Shown: positions 25,801 through 36,955 of the stretch, piece by piece
Layout: the number at the start of each line of letters is the position of its first letter
Numbering within the stretch: the first letter of the stretch is position 1
Assembly: GCA_013399305.1 (NCBI GenBank)
Contig: VXAI01000163.1
Coordinates: 985,959-1,049,958, forward strand
DNA from: Rostratula benghalensis
Taxonomy: Eukaryota > Chordata > Aves > Charadriiformes > Rostratulidae
Direction of reading: 5' to 3'
Length of the DNA: 64,000 nt
Notes under the pieces: model-generated
The model's database searches: none
What the model was told of the DNA's origin: nothing
Seen by the model: only the letters and a program-made list of their open reading frames with translations
Translations under genes and position numbers: made by a program

Positions 25801-28800
25801 AGATGCTCCTAGTTTCCCAGATGTTTTCCTACCTCTACTCTTTCTTGGAATGTTAATGACATTCTCCAGTCATACAAAACCACGTCCAAACTTGATTGAT
25901 GTATTTTAAGTCCTGCCTTTTTGTCTGTTCTTTCACAGGATAGTTCTTTCAGAGTTCTGGGAGATCATCCACTTCCGCAAATAAATCCCTGAGCTTTGCT
26001 TCCACCTCAGTTACATAGACATTCCCATACTTTTGTTGCCACTTGGGAAATTGCCTTTGTTGCACTACTCAGCAGCATCATTTGATGTTAGGGAAATGTT
26101 AGGGGATGTTAGGGAAATCAGATATCAATCTGGAATTTGGGAAATCAGGTTTTTATCTCAGACTACAAGCTATTAAGCACTACCACTCTACCATTAATCT
26201 CCTCCCATAAAGCACAATTCATGACTGCATGTTCACACTGCACTGTGAACGGTGAGTGCCATTTCTGGGTAACTGAGTATTTTAAAAAGTTCTGCAAATG
26301 CAATGTTCATAATTCTGGATAATCAGGACATAGTGGATTCAGTTGCTATGGTTGCAGGCAACAGATAGGAAAGATCTCTATTGCACTTCAGGCAGCAACA
26401 ACTGATTATGCCACTAAACCCAGTTACATTCTTTTTTTTATTATTATTATAATTCACAGCTATGCTGACTCTGCTGCAGGTAACATTACTGGTATTATCA
26501 GAGGCAGGAAGACAGGCACTGTAAATTGAGGGCCCAGTGAACAAGAAGTTACAATAACTTGTAACTAGTAGCAGAAGTAAGCACAAGTGTTTAAAAGCAG
26601 AAATGAGTTAAATGTATCCATGCAACAAAGAAATGTCTCTAAAAGTAGTCCACATAAATGCTACTAAGTTCCAAAAGAGGATTCTTCTCATTTGTTTACA
26701 TTTGATCAAACAGATTTAATAGTGTAGAAGGGGAACCATTTCTTTAAGAGACCTTGGATCCTTTCAGAAGCAATCAAACTGTACCACTACATCACTTTCA
26801 TTTCTCACTGAAGCATGGGGGGATTCAACACTCTTCTTTGTGCAATACAGCTTTAATGTCATTAATATGACAAAAAATCTTGCTATGTTAGTATTCACCA
26901 GTAACATATCCCATAAACAGCTCCTTCAAATGCAATAGTACTTATATGCTGAAAATGCATGTGCCAATAGAGGGTGTACATTAAGAGGTTAACTAATATT
27001 GTTCCCTTTCCATGCTACTCTAATTAGCATCATAATGACTAAGAGGTCTGAACCTAGTTACTTAATCAAATGTGCCAGGCTTCTTTTTTTAAAAAAAATA
27101 ATCTCTGAAGAGATAAAAAAAAGAGCATGTGCGCCTCAGACTTTTTCCTATTATCAGTTTGGGATTCCAGGCCAGAAAAAGTTTACTTTTTTAAAAATAG
27201 CTACAGTTGTCACTCATGTGAGACGCATGAACCAGATAGTTACTTTGCTGTTTCAGTTTAGTGAAAAAGAGAAAGGAGTGGCATCATAAATGGTTAAAAA
27301 TATCCTGTGAGTCCAGCTAAGCAATATCTGTTTCCAGTATTGATTACCAGGGATGCACTTTCAACAGCCTGTATCTCTTAACAAAGGTAGCTAATTAGAG
27401 GAGCTGTGACTCTCTAAGTCTCTGTCATTTTCCCGTTGTATCTGCCCACCTAATAAAGATCTGCTGGTGCAGTGCACAGTATCTGGATAGGTAGCTACAT
27501 TCATCAGAACCAATCTGATTTTTCACAATGGTTCTTTTAAAACAGTCTCGGCTCTGCTGCAGAGAGGCAGGATCAGAGTGACACTCAGTGGCAAGACAGA
27601 AAAAGTCATTCACAGTTTCTCAGATTCTATATAATATCTACTATTAGGATGCATAGAATTTTAACTAGATCCTTATCAGTGTTTTCTGTCTGTTTGATAA
27701 TATTTTGTGTAAGCATTATAATTCAGACCAAAACATGTACTTTATGTAGACTGAAAGATTGGATTACTTACTTTACCAAGGCCTTCCTCCCTCATAACTG
27801 TCATCTCCTGCAACTGAAAAAAAAAAGAAAAAAAAAAAGAATTTGATAAATTGAACTAAACCCTCAAATACTGAATTACAGAAACAAGAGATTAGAACCA
27901 CCATAGTTTTACAATTTGCTTTAATTTGAAACTTCGCAGATGACTTGAAGAGTCTGAAGAACAGCATTTTTTGATCTCACATACAATTTAGCATGTTGTA
28001 TATATATAACTGACAGTTCATTACCCCCCAAGTTAGTTGTGTTAGACCAAAACATTTTCTGTATGTTTCTGAATGCACACCAAGCTATGGCTAACTGAAG
28101 TTGGTATCTGAAAAAAAGGAGGCATTTTCCCTTTAATGTAGGTAAACACTGGATTAAATTATGGAATCTTTACTATTACAGATTTTTAACATCACTCTTG
28201 ACAAGCATTTGAGAGAACAGGTGGAGTAGTTCTGCAGTAAGATAATGCTGTGGACTCTCAGTCTTTCCAGCCTTGCCTACTCCAGTGCAGGGGAAGATTC
28301 ACAATGTTACGTTCAATTATGGTGCCTGCAGTTCTCCTGAGCCGGGGGGCTGCCCAGAGTCACTCAAACTCACAGCGTACAAGGATGGTAATAAGTAAGA
28401 GTTATCATAATACAATGTTCCTTGCAACACATATGTAAAATAATCTCCATCTATCTCAAACAGGGCCCTGTTGCATCACCCATGTCTATGCGATCTGTTC
28501 TAACAAGCGGAACATGCCTCTCCCCACCACCGCCACCACCGCCGCCGCCTGGACCTCCTCCCATCTTTGATACAGAAACCGTGAAGGATGAAGGAACTGC
28601 GGCTCGCTCAGCCCTGTTTGCACAGCTTAACCAGGGAGAGGCAATTACCAAAGGTCGGGAGAAAAGAAATCAAATTTTGATCAAACTCCATCAAGAGCTG
28701 TTATATATATTAACCCAACTTCCAGCACTTCTTTTAAGTTACATTTAAGCAGCTCAGATCACGGAGTCTAATGGATGAGACTGCATATCAAAACTTCCTT

Positions 28801-31800
28801 GAGAAGCAACAACACCCAAATATATTCAGCATACTTGAAATCCCCACTATTTATTTGGAAGTATTCTTTTAATTTTAAGGCAGTCAAGCTGGACATCTTC
28901 AGACCTGAGTAGTTGGTGAAACTCTTAGTTGCAGTTGGAATAAAGATTAATCTCCCTTTCTGATTCACATTCAGTGGACCAACTTGTGTCAAAATGTGTT
29001 ACCTTAGGTGAAAAGGTGTGGCTTACAGCTCAGCGTGGAGTACAGTAATAAAGCTTTTTGCATTAGTATCGGACAGTTGTAATTAAAGTGGATGGTTGTG
29101 AGTTTAAATACATACAATTGATGTATCTGCCTTTAATGCCACAGGGATAGGTCAAATATTATCATAAATTAGAAAAATGAGATTATTTTTATGGATGGAA
29201 AAATATGGTAAAACAAGCTGTCAGAGCTTGCTATGAACAGAAAGGGACTAGAAGACGTTGCATTTCCTGTTAAAGACACTAAGATAGCCCATCCAGAGTA
29301 AAAGAGGTATTATATCAACTGCTAAATATATATAGGCAGTTACACTTTAGGCCATTACCCAAGAAAACTTTGAGGAAATAAAAAAAATGTAAATTCACAG
29401 AATAATTTAACACAATTACAAATGAACCTTTCCTGCTTAAATACAAATACCCTTGGGATTGGAAAAGAAGACTATCTTTCATAAACACACTTTTTTTTAA
29501 GGGCTTCGACATGTCTCTGATGACCAGAAGACTCACAAGAACCCCAGTCTGCGTGCCCAGTGTCCGTCTGTTCGTTCTCCAACAAAAAGCCATACTCCAA
29601 GTCCCACCTCTCCCAAGAACTCCCCGCAGCAGAGCCATGCCCCTGTTTTGGAGCTAGAGGGAAAGAAGTGGAGAGTGGTGAGTGCCGGTCACACCTCTGA
29701 ATCACACCCTGCACTTTGCCTACCAGATTGAGCACTGAAACCTCTTGCAAAAGGCTGTCCACGATCCAGGTGCAAGAAATGCAAAGTTGCAACTAAAACG
29801 GGCTGAGTCTTGCATTGGTCTGCCTTGATGCAGTTTAGCTTTTACTATTCTGTAGCATCTAAAGTTAATTCATTTGCTTCTGAGAATCGTGTACTAATTC
29901 ACCTGAACTGGAGAATCCAGAACCAGTGTATAAACTCCTTGCAAAATCAGACAATCCCCAGAAACAAGTCCAGTGGAGAACTCCAATGAAAACCCCTACC
30001 TGCAAGCCATTTATGTGAGTGAGATGTAGCAGTATTATTACACAGCACTTTCTCAAGCTTTCTTAGCCAACAGAATGATACATTCCTTTTTCATCAGCCT
30101 CTCCATACAAGCATGTCTCCCACGCTTAGAAGTAGAGACATATTCTCCTTTTGCTCAGTCTACAGATGAAAAAGATAGGTTTGTTTAAAGTTTGGGAGTT
30201 AATTTATGGGGCATATACCAAAGAATCTAGGAGTGAAAATTCATGTGATTGTGTTGATTAAAAGAGGGAGGAAACAATATATAGTTAAGCCATCCAGAAG
30301 GTTATCTACACAGCCATTACTGTGGAGTTGAGTTTGCATAAGGCGCAGTCACCATTTGTCTGTGTTATGAGGCCTTAAGGTTATAGCACCTGGAATTTTT
30401 CTTGTGGATCCCAAGTTTTCCCGGGACATCCATGCAATGTAAATGTCCTTTCATGCTTCATAATGAAAGGAAATTTACCTTATTGTCTCCGGCAATGGTC
30501 GCATCTGTTCATAACGCACTGTATTAAACATTAAATAACATTTGGGGGAACAAAAACTTGCCCCGTTCTTCAAGGTGCTGGTCTCAACTGGATGGGAGCC
30601 AAGCATCTGTTTTGTGAGTGTGTTTTAAAATTATTGTGGGTGCAAGTCTTTGCTACAAATTTAACAGGTTTTGTCACGGTCTGTGCTAAGTTCTTCAGTT
30701 CTGCAGCTCCAAAACATACACGTCATCTAAGAGTGAATTAGGTGAAGCATCCCATCACTGAGCAGATTAGAGTTTTAAGCCACAGGAAGGATATTGCTCT
30801 ATTGTAACTGAAGATGCAATGACTCGAGGATAAGTTGTACTAAACTCTGTCTGACTGTTAGCTAAAGACAACCAATTAAATAAACTTTCTTTTGAAACAG
30901 GAATATCAAGAGGATAAGAATGACCTGGTCATTAACAACACTGAACTCAAGCAAGTGGCCTACATTTTTAAGTGTAACAAATCTACACTTCAGATAAAAG
31001 GCAAAATCAATTCAATTACTATTGGTGAGTAGGTAGCTCAGCTGGGCTTTAAATGCCAATCTTGAAAAAACTGACTTATGTGATTAATAATGCATCTGAA
31101 TCATTCCATTCACTTTAATGGATTGATCATGTGAGTAAAGCCACTCAGCTATGCAGTGCAAGAATGGGAATTTTTGTGCTTAATACAGCAAGTGTGCATA
31201 TATTTGCTTTTATCTTCCCTTTCTTATTTATGATTGTTTTTATTATAGACAACTGTAAAAAGTTTGGCCTTGTGTTTGACAATGTTGTGGGAATCGTGGA
31301 AGTGATCAATTCCAGGGATATTCAGATTCAGGTAAGTATCTGTTTGAAAAACAAAGATAGACAGGGAAAAAACCAGCGGGATAAAGCCCAGAGACTTTTA
31401 AAAAAGCTACGAGAGATTTTTAAAACTCACGAGAGTGCAACAAAAATAAAGAGATCGATGCATCCAAATGTATCTTTATAAGCACTAAATTCTACTGATG
31501 TATTTAGGAAATGCCTATAAAAACTATTGAGCATCCCTAAACAGATCTGCCTTTGCCCAGCCCCTTCTGGTTCCAGTGAAGTGGAGAGATCTACACACCG
31601 TAAGAGCTATTACTTCTGGCCCTAATTTTCTTGCTTTCATGGTAAACAGCTCCTAGGACTTGAAAGTTCAGTGGTGCTTATGGAACAAATTCAGGCAGTT
31701 AGCCAATTGATTTCTAAGCCTAGAAGATGCTTATTTCTTCTTCTTTCTTTTTTTTTTTTCTTTTCTTTTGTATTTTCTCAATGGAAATGTTCACATAGAC

Positions 31801-34800
31801 TGTTAAAGGGCAACAAAATTACAGGAAGTGAAAGTAGGTGCCAGGATTTCAAAAGTCTTCCCAGCCAGTGATGTGACACATTATGTGAGTAAATAATGTA
31901 GTCAAAACTTGCCTACAAATGGGCTATGAGTCTCTACTGTTCTTGTCTTTGATAACCAGTAAGCAAAGCTTCATCAGAGATAAACCTTCCTTGTGGTTCT
32001 CCTGAAAAGAAGAGAGATGTATTTTAAGTCCATATATTGCCCTCTCTGCTGGGGGCACTTGCCCCCTTCAAAATACAGACAGTCTGCCTTGGCTTTTACA
32101 GCACTTCATTCACCCCGTTCCAAAGAGATCTAACTATGCATGCACTAGTACTGAGTTGTGTCCATCATACACAACCCAATCTCGAGAAAGGATTTTAGGA
32201 TCTATTATTTTAAGCGAAAAAAATGAAATATTCATTAAATTCTATCAAACTGCCAGTCTTCAAGCAAGGTAAGGTCTTTTGCTTAAAAAGCTGTGCCTGC
32301 TGTATGGCATTAGATGTAGATAATCCTGCTCCATGCTTCAAAAATATTGGTCACAGCCACCACAGGGAATAGTAACGACATTTTTTTTATATTTTGAACC
32401 TCATACAAATGACTGACATTGCTACCAGCTGTGCATCATCATCTGAGCTGTAACAAGCAGTCTTATTAATGACAACTACACGTCTCCTATGGCAGAGACA
32501 GTTCATTAAAGAAAAAGATCCCAGGCATTTATTTGACCATTATTTTTTTTTTTTTAATAACTAGATCATTTTTATCATTACCTCTGGAACTATTCGTAAA
32601 AGCTGAAAAACTCATATGTAATGAGCAGTGAAACCACAGCTTGTTAATACTAAAATAAAGGGGAAATATCTTTTCTAAGAATCAGAATTCTTTTGATTAA
32701 GCAGGTTCTATGAATATTGCATAAGGCTTCTATGCCATGGAGCAGAGTTCCACTTAAGAAGGTAGAGTCTGGCTTTATGCTCTATGCTGCTTGAATCAGG
32801 CAGCTTCTGCAGAGTTTCAGTACGCCAAGTGCTGAGCACCTCAATTCCCTCAGTATTTTGAGGACCTGAGTTTATAATTTGCAAATACATGGTATGTTAA
32901 TGCAACAAATGTCAGTAACTTCATCCCACAGATTTTTCTGTAAATAGTTACTTCATTGCCATATTGCTTGGCTCTCCTTTCCCTCAGTGCTTTGGGTTTT
33001 GGGGGTTTTTTTGCCAGATGTTTAGAAAATTTATTAAACTCACCCTCCTTTTGTTCTCTATTGCATGAGAAAACATTAAAGAAAGATCAGTTTAAAATGC
33101 ATTGATCCACTACACAGATCAGACTTCAGGATCGGGGTGGGATGCAAGAGGACAGACCACTTGTTCCTTGTTTGCTGACACATTTAAGGAACTGAAGCTG
33201 AAAATATATTCTTAACTTGAATGATGAGAGACACTCTTTCATTAACAAGTACATATCTGTCACATCCTGGTACCGGTTTATGGCTCAGAATAACCTCTGC
33301 CCTTTTGATACATCGTCCAGTGTATATTGCTGTCCCTGCTAGAGAGGGCAGGAAGGAGAAGGAGGAATTTTTACTGACAACCAGTGAGTCAGCTACTTAG
33401 CCATGAGGAAATCTTTTAATCTGCAGAATTGTAAACAAGAGAAGATTACCCTTTCTCCCCTCAAGTAAATCTTGTGCTTGCTTTTAACATGACATAAGAA
33501 ATACCTTTAGAGATTAAATTAAATTGATTGTAGTGCTTTTTTAGAACTGTAGCTTGCCTCAAGGAGTTAAAAACCCTTTCCTATTGTATGCTGTAAAACC
33601 TGGAAGAACTTTGAAGTCTTCAGAATGTATTACAAATCACTTGTTGAATATCACTGTATGCTGAGATCTTGCATTTGCCCTTACTCGGTTATAGCTGATG
33701 TGATTTCATAACCAGTTCTCACTAATGAACAAGGTGAACACTGCCTAAATATCAGCAGTGCAATTAGAAAGAATGAGGGAAGGGCTTTGATCAAACTGTG
33801 TATTAAAAGCTTGCTGTATAAGTTTGCTCTTCTATACAGATCATTGTAACCACGGCCAAGAATTTTCAGTGTCTCACAAATCAAATATAAACATCGTGCA
33901 GGCAGCTGGCACACAGATCAGATGCTGGTGGCCAAAATTAGACCTGGCAGGCAGAAAAGACTTTATTAATGGTATCTTTGTGCGCATTTTAAAATTTTAC
34001 ATTAAGTAGATTTTATTTTGCAGGTGATGGGGAAAGTGCCAACCATATCTATTAACAAAACAGAAGGCTGCCACATCTACCTCAGTGAGGAATCATTAGA
34101 TTGTGAGATTGTGAGTGCCAAGTCATCCGAGATGAACATCCTCATCCCCCAAGATGGTGATTATGTGAGTGAGATATTTTTAAAGCTTTCCTCCCCTTTC
34201 CCCAGTAGTCTTGGTAGCTAATAGCATTTAAACTGCTAAGAAAGAAACTAACATGCCACACACATTACATCACGCAAAAATGATCAAAAACAGCGGAATG
34301 TCTATGTACCAATATCTCAGCTATCAGTGCAAGAACTACTCCTTATTTTCTGCAGCTCAAAGTTATTTCAAAGACCAGACATGACATTATTTATTTCTGT
34401 TTTGATAGATAAGGGCTTAATCTCCTGTCCATTTAATTTTCTTTTTTGATATCTAAATATAATCTCCCAAAGAAGCTCACTTCACACAAGAGCAATCAAG
34501 CCTGACGATGATGTAGCTAAAACTAAGATAAATATAGTACTACTACAGATGAAATAATACAGTATAAAATACTTGGGTTTTTTCTAAAGCTGTTGATACG
34601 TGGGTAGCATCTGGAGTGCTTTCTAGTATTTTCAGTGTATAGGCCACTTGTGCATTTTCCTGTTTCCTTTTCTGTTCTAGGAAGATTTTCATACTAGGCC
34701 CATCAGCATTTCTAGTGAAGTCATGCTCTGTCACTTCACACACCAGGAAGGGATCATGCAGGCAAAGCACACTTGTAATGGTTTCCTAGTCACCTCAACA

Positions 34801-35767
34801 GAGAACTGTTGAAATTGCACTGAATGACTATAGACAGAACTTAAATTTCTGGCAGGCCACAATTTTGTTTGGTAAAGGGCTTTATAAATGAAAATATGGA
34901 ACAAGAGAATTTCCACAAGTGATTGCTGGATCCCCTGCTTCATGTAAAAAAGGGAATGATTTTCAGTGGCTGCATAGTCACCCTTTTTGAAAAAAAAAAA
35001 AAATTGAGGTCCTTTTGATCAGTTTTGCCTCAAACCACTATATTATCTGAAATTACTGGGTATCAAGCCACCATTCTGAAGTCTGAATAAAAAAACTTTT
35101 TGTTCACATCTTACATTTTTTTTTACCTGGAAAAGAGAAAGACCCAACATCTCCCATCCTTTCACTGAATACACAGAATGGAAGGAGACTTTCTTTGATG
35201 TTCTGCTATGCTTTGTGTATGGGATGCTGAGTATTTTGAAGTGTATCACACTTAAAATGATAGTGGTCAGTTTTTTTTAATTCTTACATATCATACTAAT
35301 GCTTTGGTTCTTAAAATTAGTCTCCTCACTCAGTCTCCACATATACATCCTTTCTACTGTCTTCCAACCCAGACACTGATGGAATCTAAAGTCATTTCTG
35401 ACATGAGCCTTATTTATTTAGTTGTTGCAAATAATGGTGTGAGAGGGATTATTGCAAAGTAGTACCATACCAAGGCTATTTGAAACTGGGTAGCAATAAG
35501 GCTTTTTTCCTGTGTGGCATTGTAAAATAGCTTCCTAGGGTAATGAAGAAGGCTTCTCTCTAATCCTGGCCTGTCTGAGCTATCAATGCTTTCTCAGTCA
35601 TGCAGCACTAACAGTATTCCAGCAGTTTTCATGAGGTATCCACTGTTTATTTAACCATCATTGTTGCTTTTGTTTCTTACCAGAAAGAATTTCCGGTTCC
35701 TGAACAGTTCAAGACAGCATGGGATGGATCTAAGTTGGTCACTGAACCTGCAGAGATTGTGGGTTAA
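4749..35767 (+). CDS. CAP2: CAP2, adenylyl cyclase-associated protein 2 (3' portion, 10 coding exons)
   Basis: CAP proteins recycle actin: with cofilin they depolymerise filaments and they recharge actin monomers with ATP in the cytoplasm. CAP2 is the isoform enriched in striated muscle and brain. The exons join as 4749-4826, 15952-16095, 16333-16418, 17686-17791, 28464-28653, 29502-29677, 30901-31024, 31249-31331, 34024-34164 and 35684-35767. All have AG/GT borders and compatible phases, and the 1212 nt give 403 codons plus stop. Order: helical folded domain, a run of nine prolines, WH2 motif (ALFAQLNQ ... LRHV), Ser/Pro linker, then the CARP beta-helix from KKWRVEY to the end. From memory the human protein has 477 residues, so about 74 N-terminal residues lie upstream of the window. 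CAP1 is the only alternative; the linker and the neighbouring genes favour CAP2. Confidence 0.96.
9573..9795 (-). mobile_element. CR1 LINE 3' fragment (antisense)
   Basis: It starts tcatagaatcatggaa, the reverse complement of the CR1 tail. It continues through ggttggaaaagatcatc, tccaaccattaacctaac and cagcctgttccaatgcttga, all standard CR1 3' sequence. It is severely 5' truncated and lies against the direction of CAP2 transcription. Confidence 0.9.
13413..13442 (+). repeat. (CA)n microsatellite
   Basis: About 15 CA units with one CG interruption at 13431-13432. It is likely to vary in length. Confidence 0.95.
13637..13653 (+). repeat. (AT)n microsatellite
   Basis: An uninterrupted AT dinucleotide run of 17 bp in a CAP2 intron. 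Confidence 0.9.
15952..16095 (+). CDS. CAP2: CAP2 coding exon (helical folded domain, part 2)
   Basis: This exon has 144 nt, 48 codons, phase 0 at both ends. The acceptor is ttgttttcag and the donor gtgagt. It encodes [20 protein letters not shown] and, further on, [14 protein letters not shown], among the most conserved parts of vertebrate CAPs. Confidence 0.96.
16333..16418 (+). CDS. CAP2: CAP2 coding exon (helical folded domain, part 3)
   Basis: This 86-nt exon encodes [20 protein letters not shown] and RVLKDYKH. The last two bases start a serine codon completed by the next exon. The intron before it is only 237 bp. Donor gtatgt. Confidence 0.96.
16419..17685 (+). other. CAP2: CAP2 intron, 1.3 kb
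   Basis: AT-rich intron with a TA-rich stretch around 16677-16732 and three GGCT units near 17541-17560. No element or exon was recognised. Confidence 0.85.
17686..17791 (+). CDS. CAP2: CAP2 coding exon (helical folded domain, part 4)
   Basis: This 106-nt exon encodes [20 protein letters not shown] and then [15 protein letters not shown], the end of the helical domain. The acceptor is tttttacag and the donor gtaagt. It ends in phase 0 just before the proline-rich linker. Confidence 0.96.
20411..20440 (+). repeat. T-rich tract
   Basis: Three runs of eight or nine T, separated by single C or short CTTC interruptions. Confidence 0.85.
21602..21733 (+). repeat. (TTCCC)n pentanucleotide array, (AAGGG)n on the other strand
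   Basis: About 26 near-perfect TTCCC units span 132 bp inside a CAP2 intron. A single N at 21637 adds one base to the period, so the assembly is uncertain there and the true length may differ. The minus strand reads (AAGGG)n and can form G-quadruplexes. It is downstream of the exon at 17686 and 6.7 kb before the polyproline exon. Confidence 0.97.
22196..22209 (+). repeat. (TA)n microsatellite
   Basis: Seven TA units after a short CTAT run. Confidence 0.85.
22861..22893 (+). repeat. T-rich tract
   Basis: Runs of T up to 16 long with C interruptions, probably unstable in length. Confidence 0.85.
28464..28653 (+). CDS. CAP2: CAP2 coding exon (polyproline tract and start of WH2)
   Basis: This 190-nt exon begins [11 protein letters not shown], runs through nine prolines plus GPPP, and ends [16 protein letters not shown] in phase 1. 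In this family the polyproline tract binds profilin and SH3 proteins, and SALFAQLN is the WH2 helix that contacts actin. The proline tract is coded by CCACCACCG-type triplets and may vary in length between individuals. Confidence 0.95.
28654..29501 (+). other. CAP2: CAP2 intron, 0.85 kb
   Basis: No repeat or additional exon was recognised in this AT-rich intron, which splits the WH2 motif. Confidence 0.85.
29502..29677 (+). CDS. CAP2: CAP2 coding exon (WH2 LRHV, Ser/Pro linker, start of CARP)
   Basis: This 176-nt exon starts with the two bases that complete Gly, then [19 protein letters not shown] (the LRHV part of the WH2 motif). A Ser/Pro/Thr-rich linker follows ([17 protein letters not shown]), then [13 protein letters not shown], which opens the CARP domain. 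Acceptor ttttttttaag, donor gtgagt. Confidence 0.95.
29678..30900 (+). other. CAP2: CAP2 intron, 1.2 kb
   Basis: Nothing recognisable besides unassigned AT-rich intron sequence. Confidence 0.85.
30901..31024 (+). CDS. CAP2: CAP2 coding exon (CARP domain, part 1)
   Basis: This 124-nt exon encodes [20 protein letters not shown] and continues [20 protein letters not shown], the first coils of the CARP beta-helix. This domain dimerises and promotes nucleotide exchange on actin. Acceptor tttgaaacag, donor gtgagt, phase 1 end. Confidence 0.95.
31249..31331 (+). CDS. CAP2: CAP2 coding exon (CARP domain, part 2)
   Basis: This 83-nt exon encodes [20 protein letters not shown] and NSRDIQIQ after completing an Asp codon. 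It follows a 224-bp intron. Acceptor ttattatag, donor gtaagt. Confidence 0.95.
31332..34023 (+). other. CAP2: CAP2 intron, 2.7 kb
   Basis: It contains T-rich tracts near 31741-31770 and 32543-32556. No mobile element or exon was recognised. Confidence 0.85.
34024..34164 (+). CDS. CAP2: CAP2 coding exon (CARP domain, part 3)
   Basis: This 141-nt exon is phase 0 at both ends. It encodes [20 protein letters not shown] and, further on, [17 protein letters not shown]. It follows the acceptor ttttgcag and is followed by gtgagt. It is nearly identical to what I recall of the human protein. Confidence 0.96.
34165..35683 (+). other. CAP2: CAP2 intron, 1.5 kb
   Basis: Last CAP2 intron. It has an A-run near 34989-35003 and is otherwise unassigned. 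Confidence 0.85.
35684..35767 (+). CDS. CAP2: CAP2 last coding exon and stop
   Basis: This exon encodes [20 protein letters not shown] and EPAEIVG followed by TAA at 35765-35767. The acceptor is ttcttaccag. Human CAP2, as I recall it, ends EIMA; here the end is EIVG. Confidence 0.95.
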   Translation, partial: KEFPVPEQFKTAWDGSKLVTEPAEIVG

Positions 35768-36955
35768 CTTCCTAATGCCATACAGCACTTGCTGACCGTG
35801 ACCAGGCCACAGCCAGCATAAACAAAGCAGTAAAGAACTAGAAGTAGCAGCAGTTCACACTGCTGTGACAGGTCTTCAAGCATTAGCTCTGCATGCTAGA
35901 AACAATACCACATCTGGCACGCTTCTGTTAGGCATCCCAGTATTTTTCACGTTTCCACACAGTTTGCCTTCACATACAATTTTAATTCTAAATGATATCA
36001 GGTGAGTGTAATGGATTAAAACCCCCACCCTCCAGTCACATCATTGGTTTGAAATACTGTATACGTTAAGCCAAAATACTGCATGATACAATTTGTTATC
36101 ATCTTGCTTCAGTGCATTCCTTTTTATGTTTCTGCTAATCAAAAACAGCATTAAGACTTTAAGATGTTTATTTTTACCTAGTAAGCATTTGCTGTATGAT
36201 GCAGTAAAAATGTACCCTAGAAAGTATGCAGTTCCTTATAGTTCTGTGGCAATTATAGCAGTTCTATTTCAAACAAGCAAAAAAGGACAACTTTCAGCAA
36301 TACATTTTGCTAACAGAAGGTAAAAAAAAAACCTGGTATTTTAATCAAACACTTTTCTAATACATGTATTTAGAAGATCCCTATGTTTTCTGTGGGGTAA
36401 GATTTTACTACTGTCCACAGACTTGCTGGTGCCCTCTCATTTCTTGCAAATTAGTGATTCTTTCTAAACTAAAGCCTCATCTAAGCTAAAACCTTGCAGC
36501 AAATTACTTGAAGGATTTCACTCCTTAGATTTATCTTTTTTTTTCTCTTTGGTGACTCAATCTCTCATTCTCTAAAATTTCACATTGTATCTTTCATCCT
36601 CTTCAAAAAACTGGGGGAGGTGTATATGTCAGTTACCAGCTAGTTTCCTTACTAATAACGTTCCTTTAAAATATTGCTATTATAGCAATTGGATTGTATC
36701 TTCATTAAAAATACCTTTCCCGTTCATTCCCCGCGTTTGTAGGACTTACTCCTTTTCAAATATGTCCACAAAGCAAAGCCATAGATTTATGTCATACTAA
36801 TTCTGAGCCCAAATAAAGGGTTAATTTCCTGTTTAGCTCTTTGATTCTACTTTATAGTCCCTATTGTACATGCTTTTTTAACAAAGGCGGAGTGTTATAT
36901 ACATTTGTACTATTTCAGCACATAGTACGAATAAAATTTTAAAAATTTAAAAGGT
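35768..36955 (+). other. CAP2: CAP2 3' untranslated region
   Basis: About 1.2 kb of AT-rich sequence follows the stop codon. The right edge is set from the polyadenylation signal at 36930-36935 and is approximate. A weaker AATAAA at 36812-36817 could give a shorter form. Confidence 0.7.
36930..36935 (+). promoter_or_regulatory. CAP2: Probable CAP2 polyadenylation signal
   Basis: AATAAA lies 1.16 kb after the CAP2 stop codon, followed within about 30 bp by a T- and GT-rich stretch (cagcttgtttttgat). Its use is inferred from position and sequence only. Confidence 0.6.

Larger units (their letters stand above)
17792..28463 (+). other. CAP2: CAP2 intron, 10.7 kb
   Basis: This intron lies before the polyproline exon. 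It contains T-rich tracts at 20411-20440 and 22861-22893, the (TTCCC)n array at 21602-21733, a TA run at 22196-22209 and three TTAGGG hexamers at 26085-26118. No LINE or LTR copy and no exon were recognised. Several open frames of 70-130 codons exist but none has a recognisable product. Confidence 0.85.
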
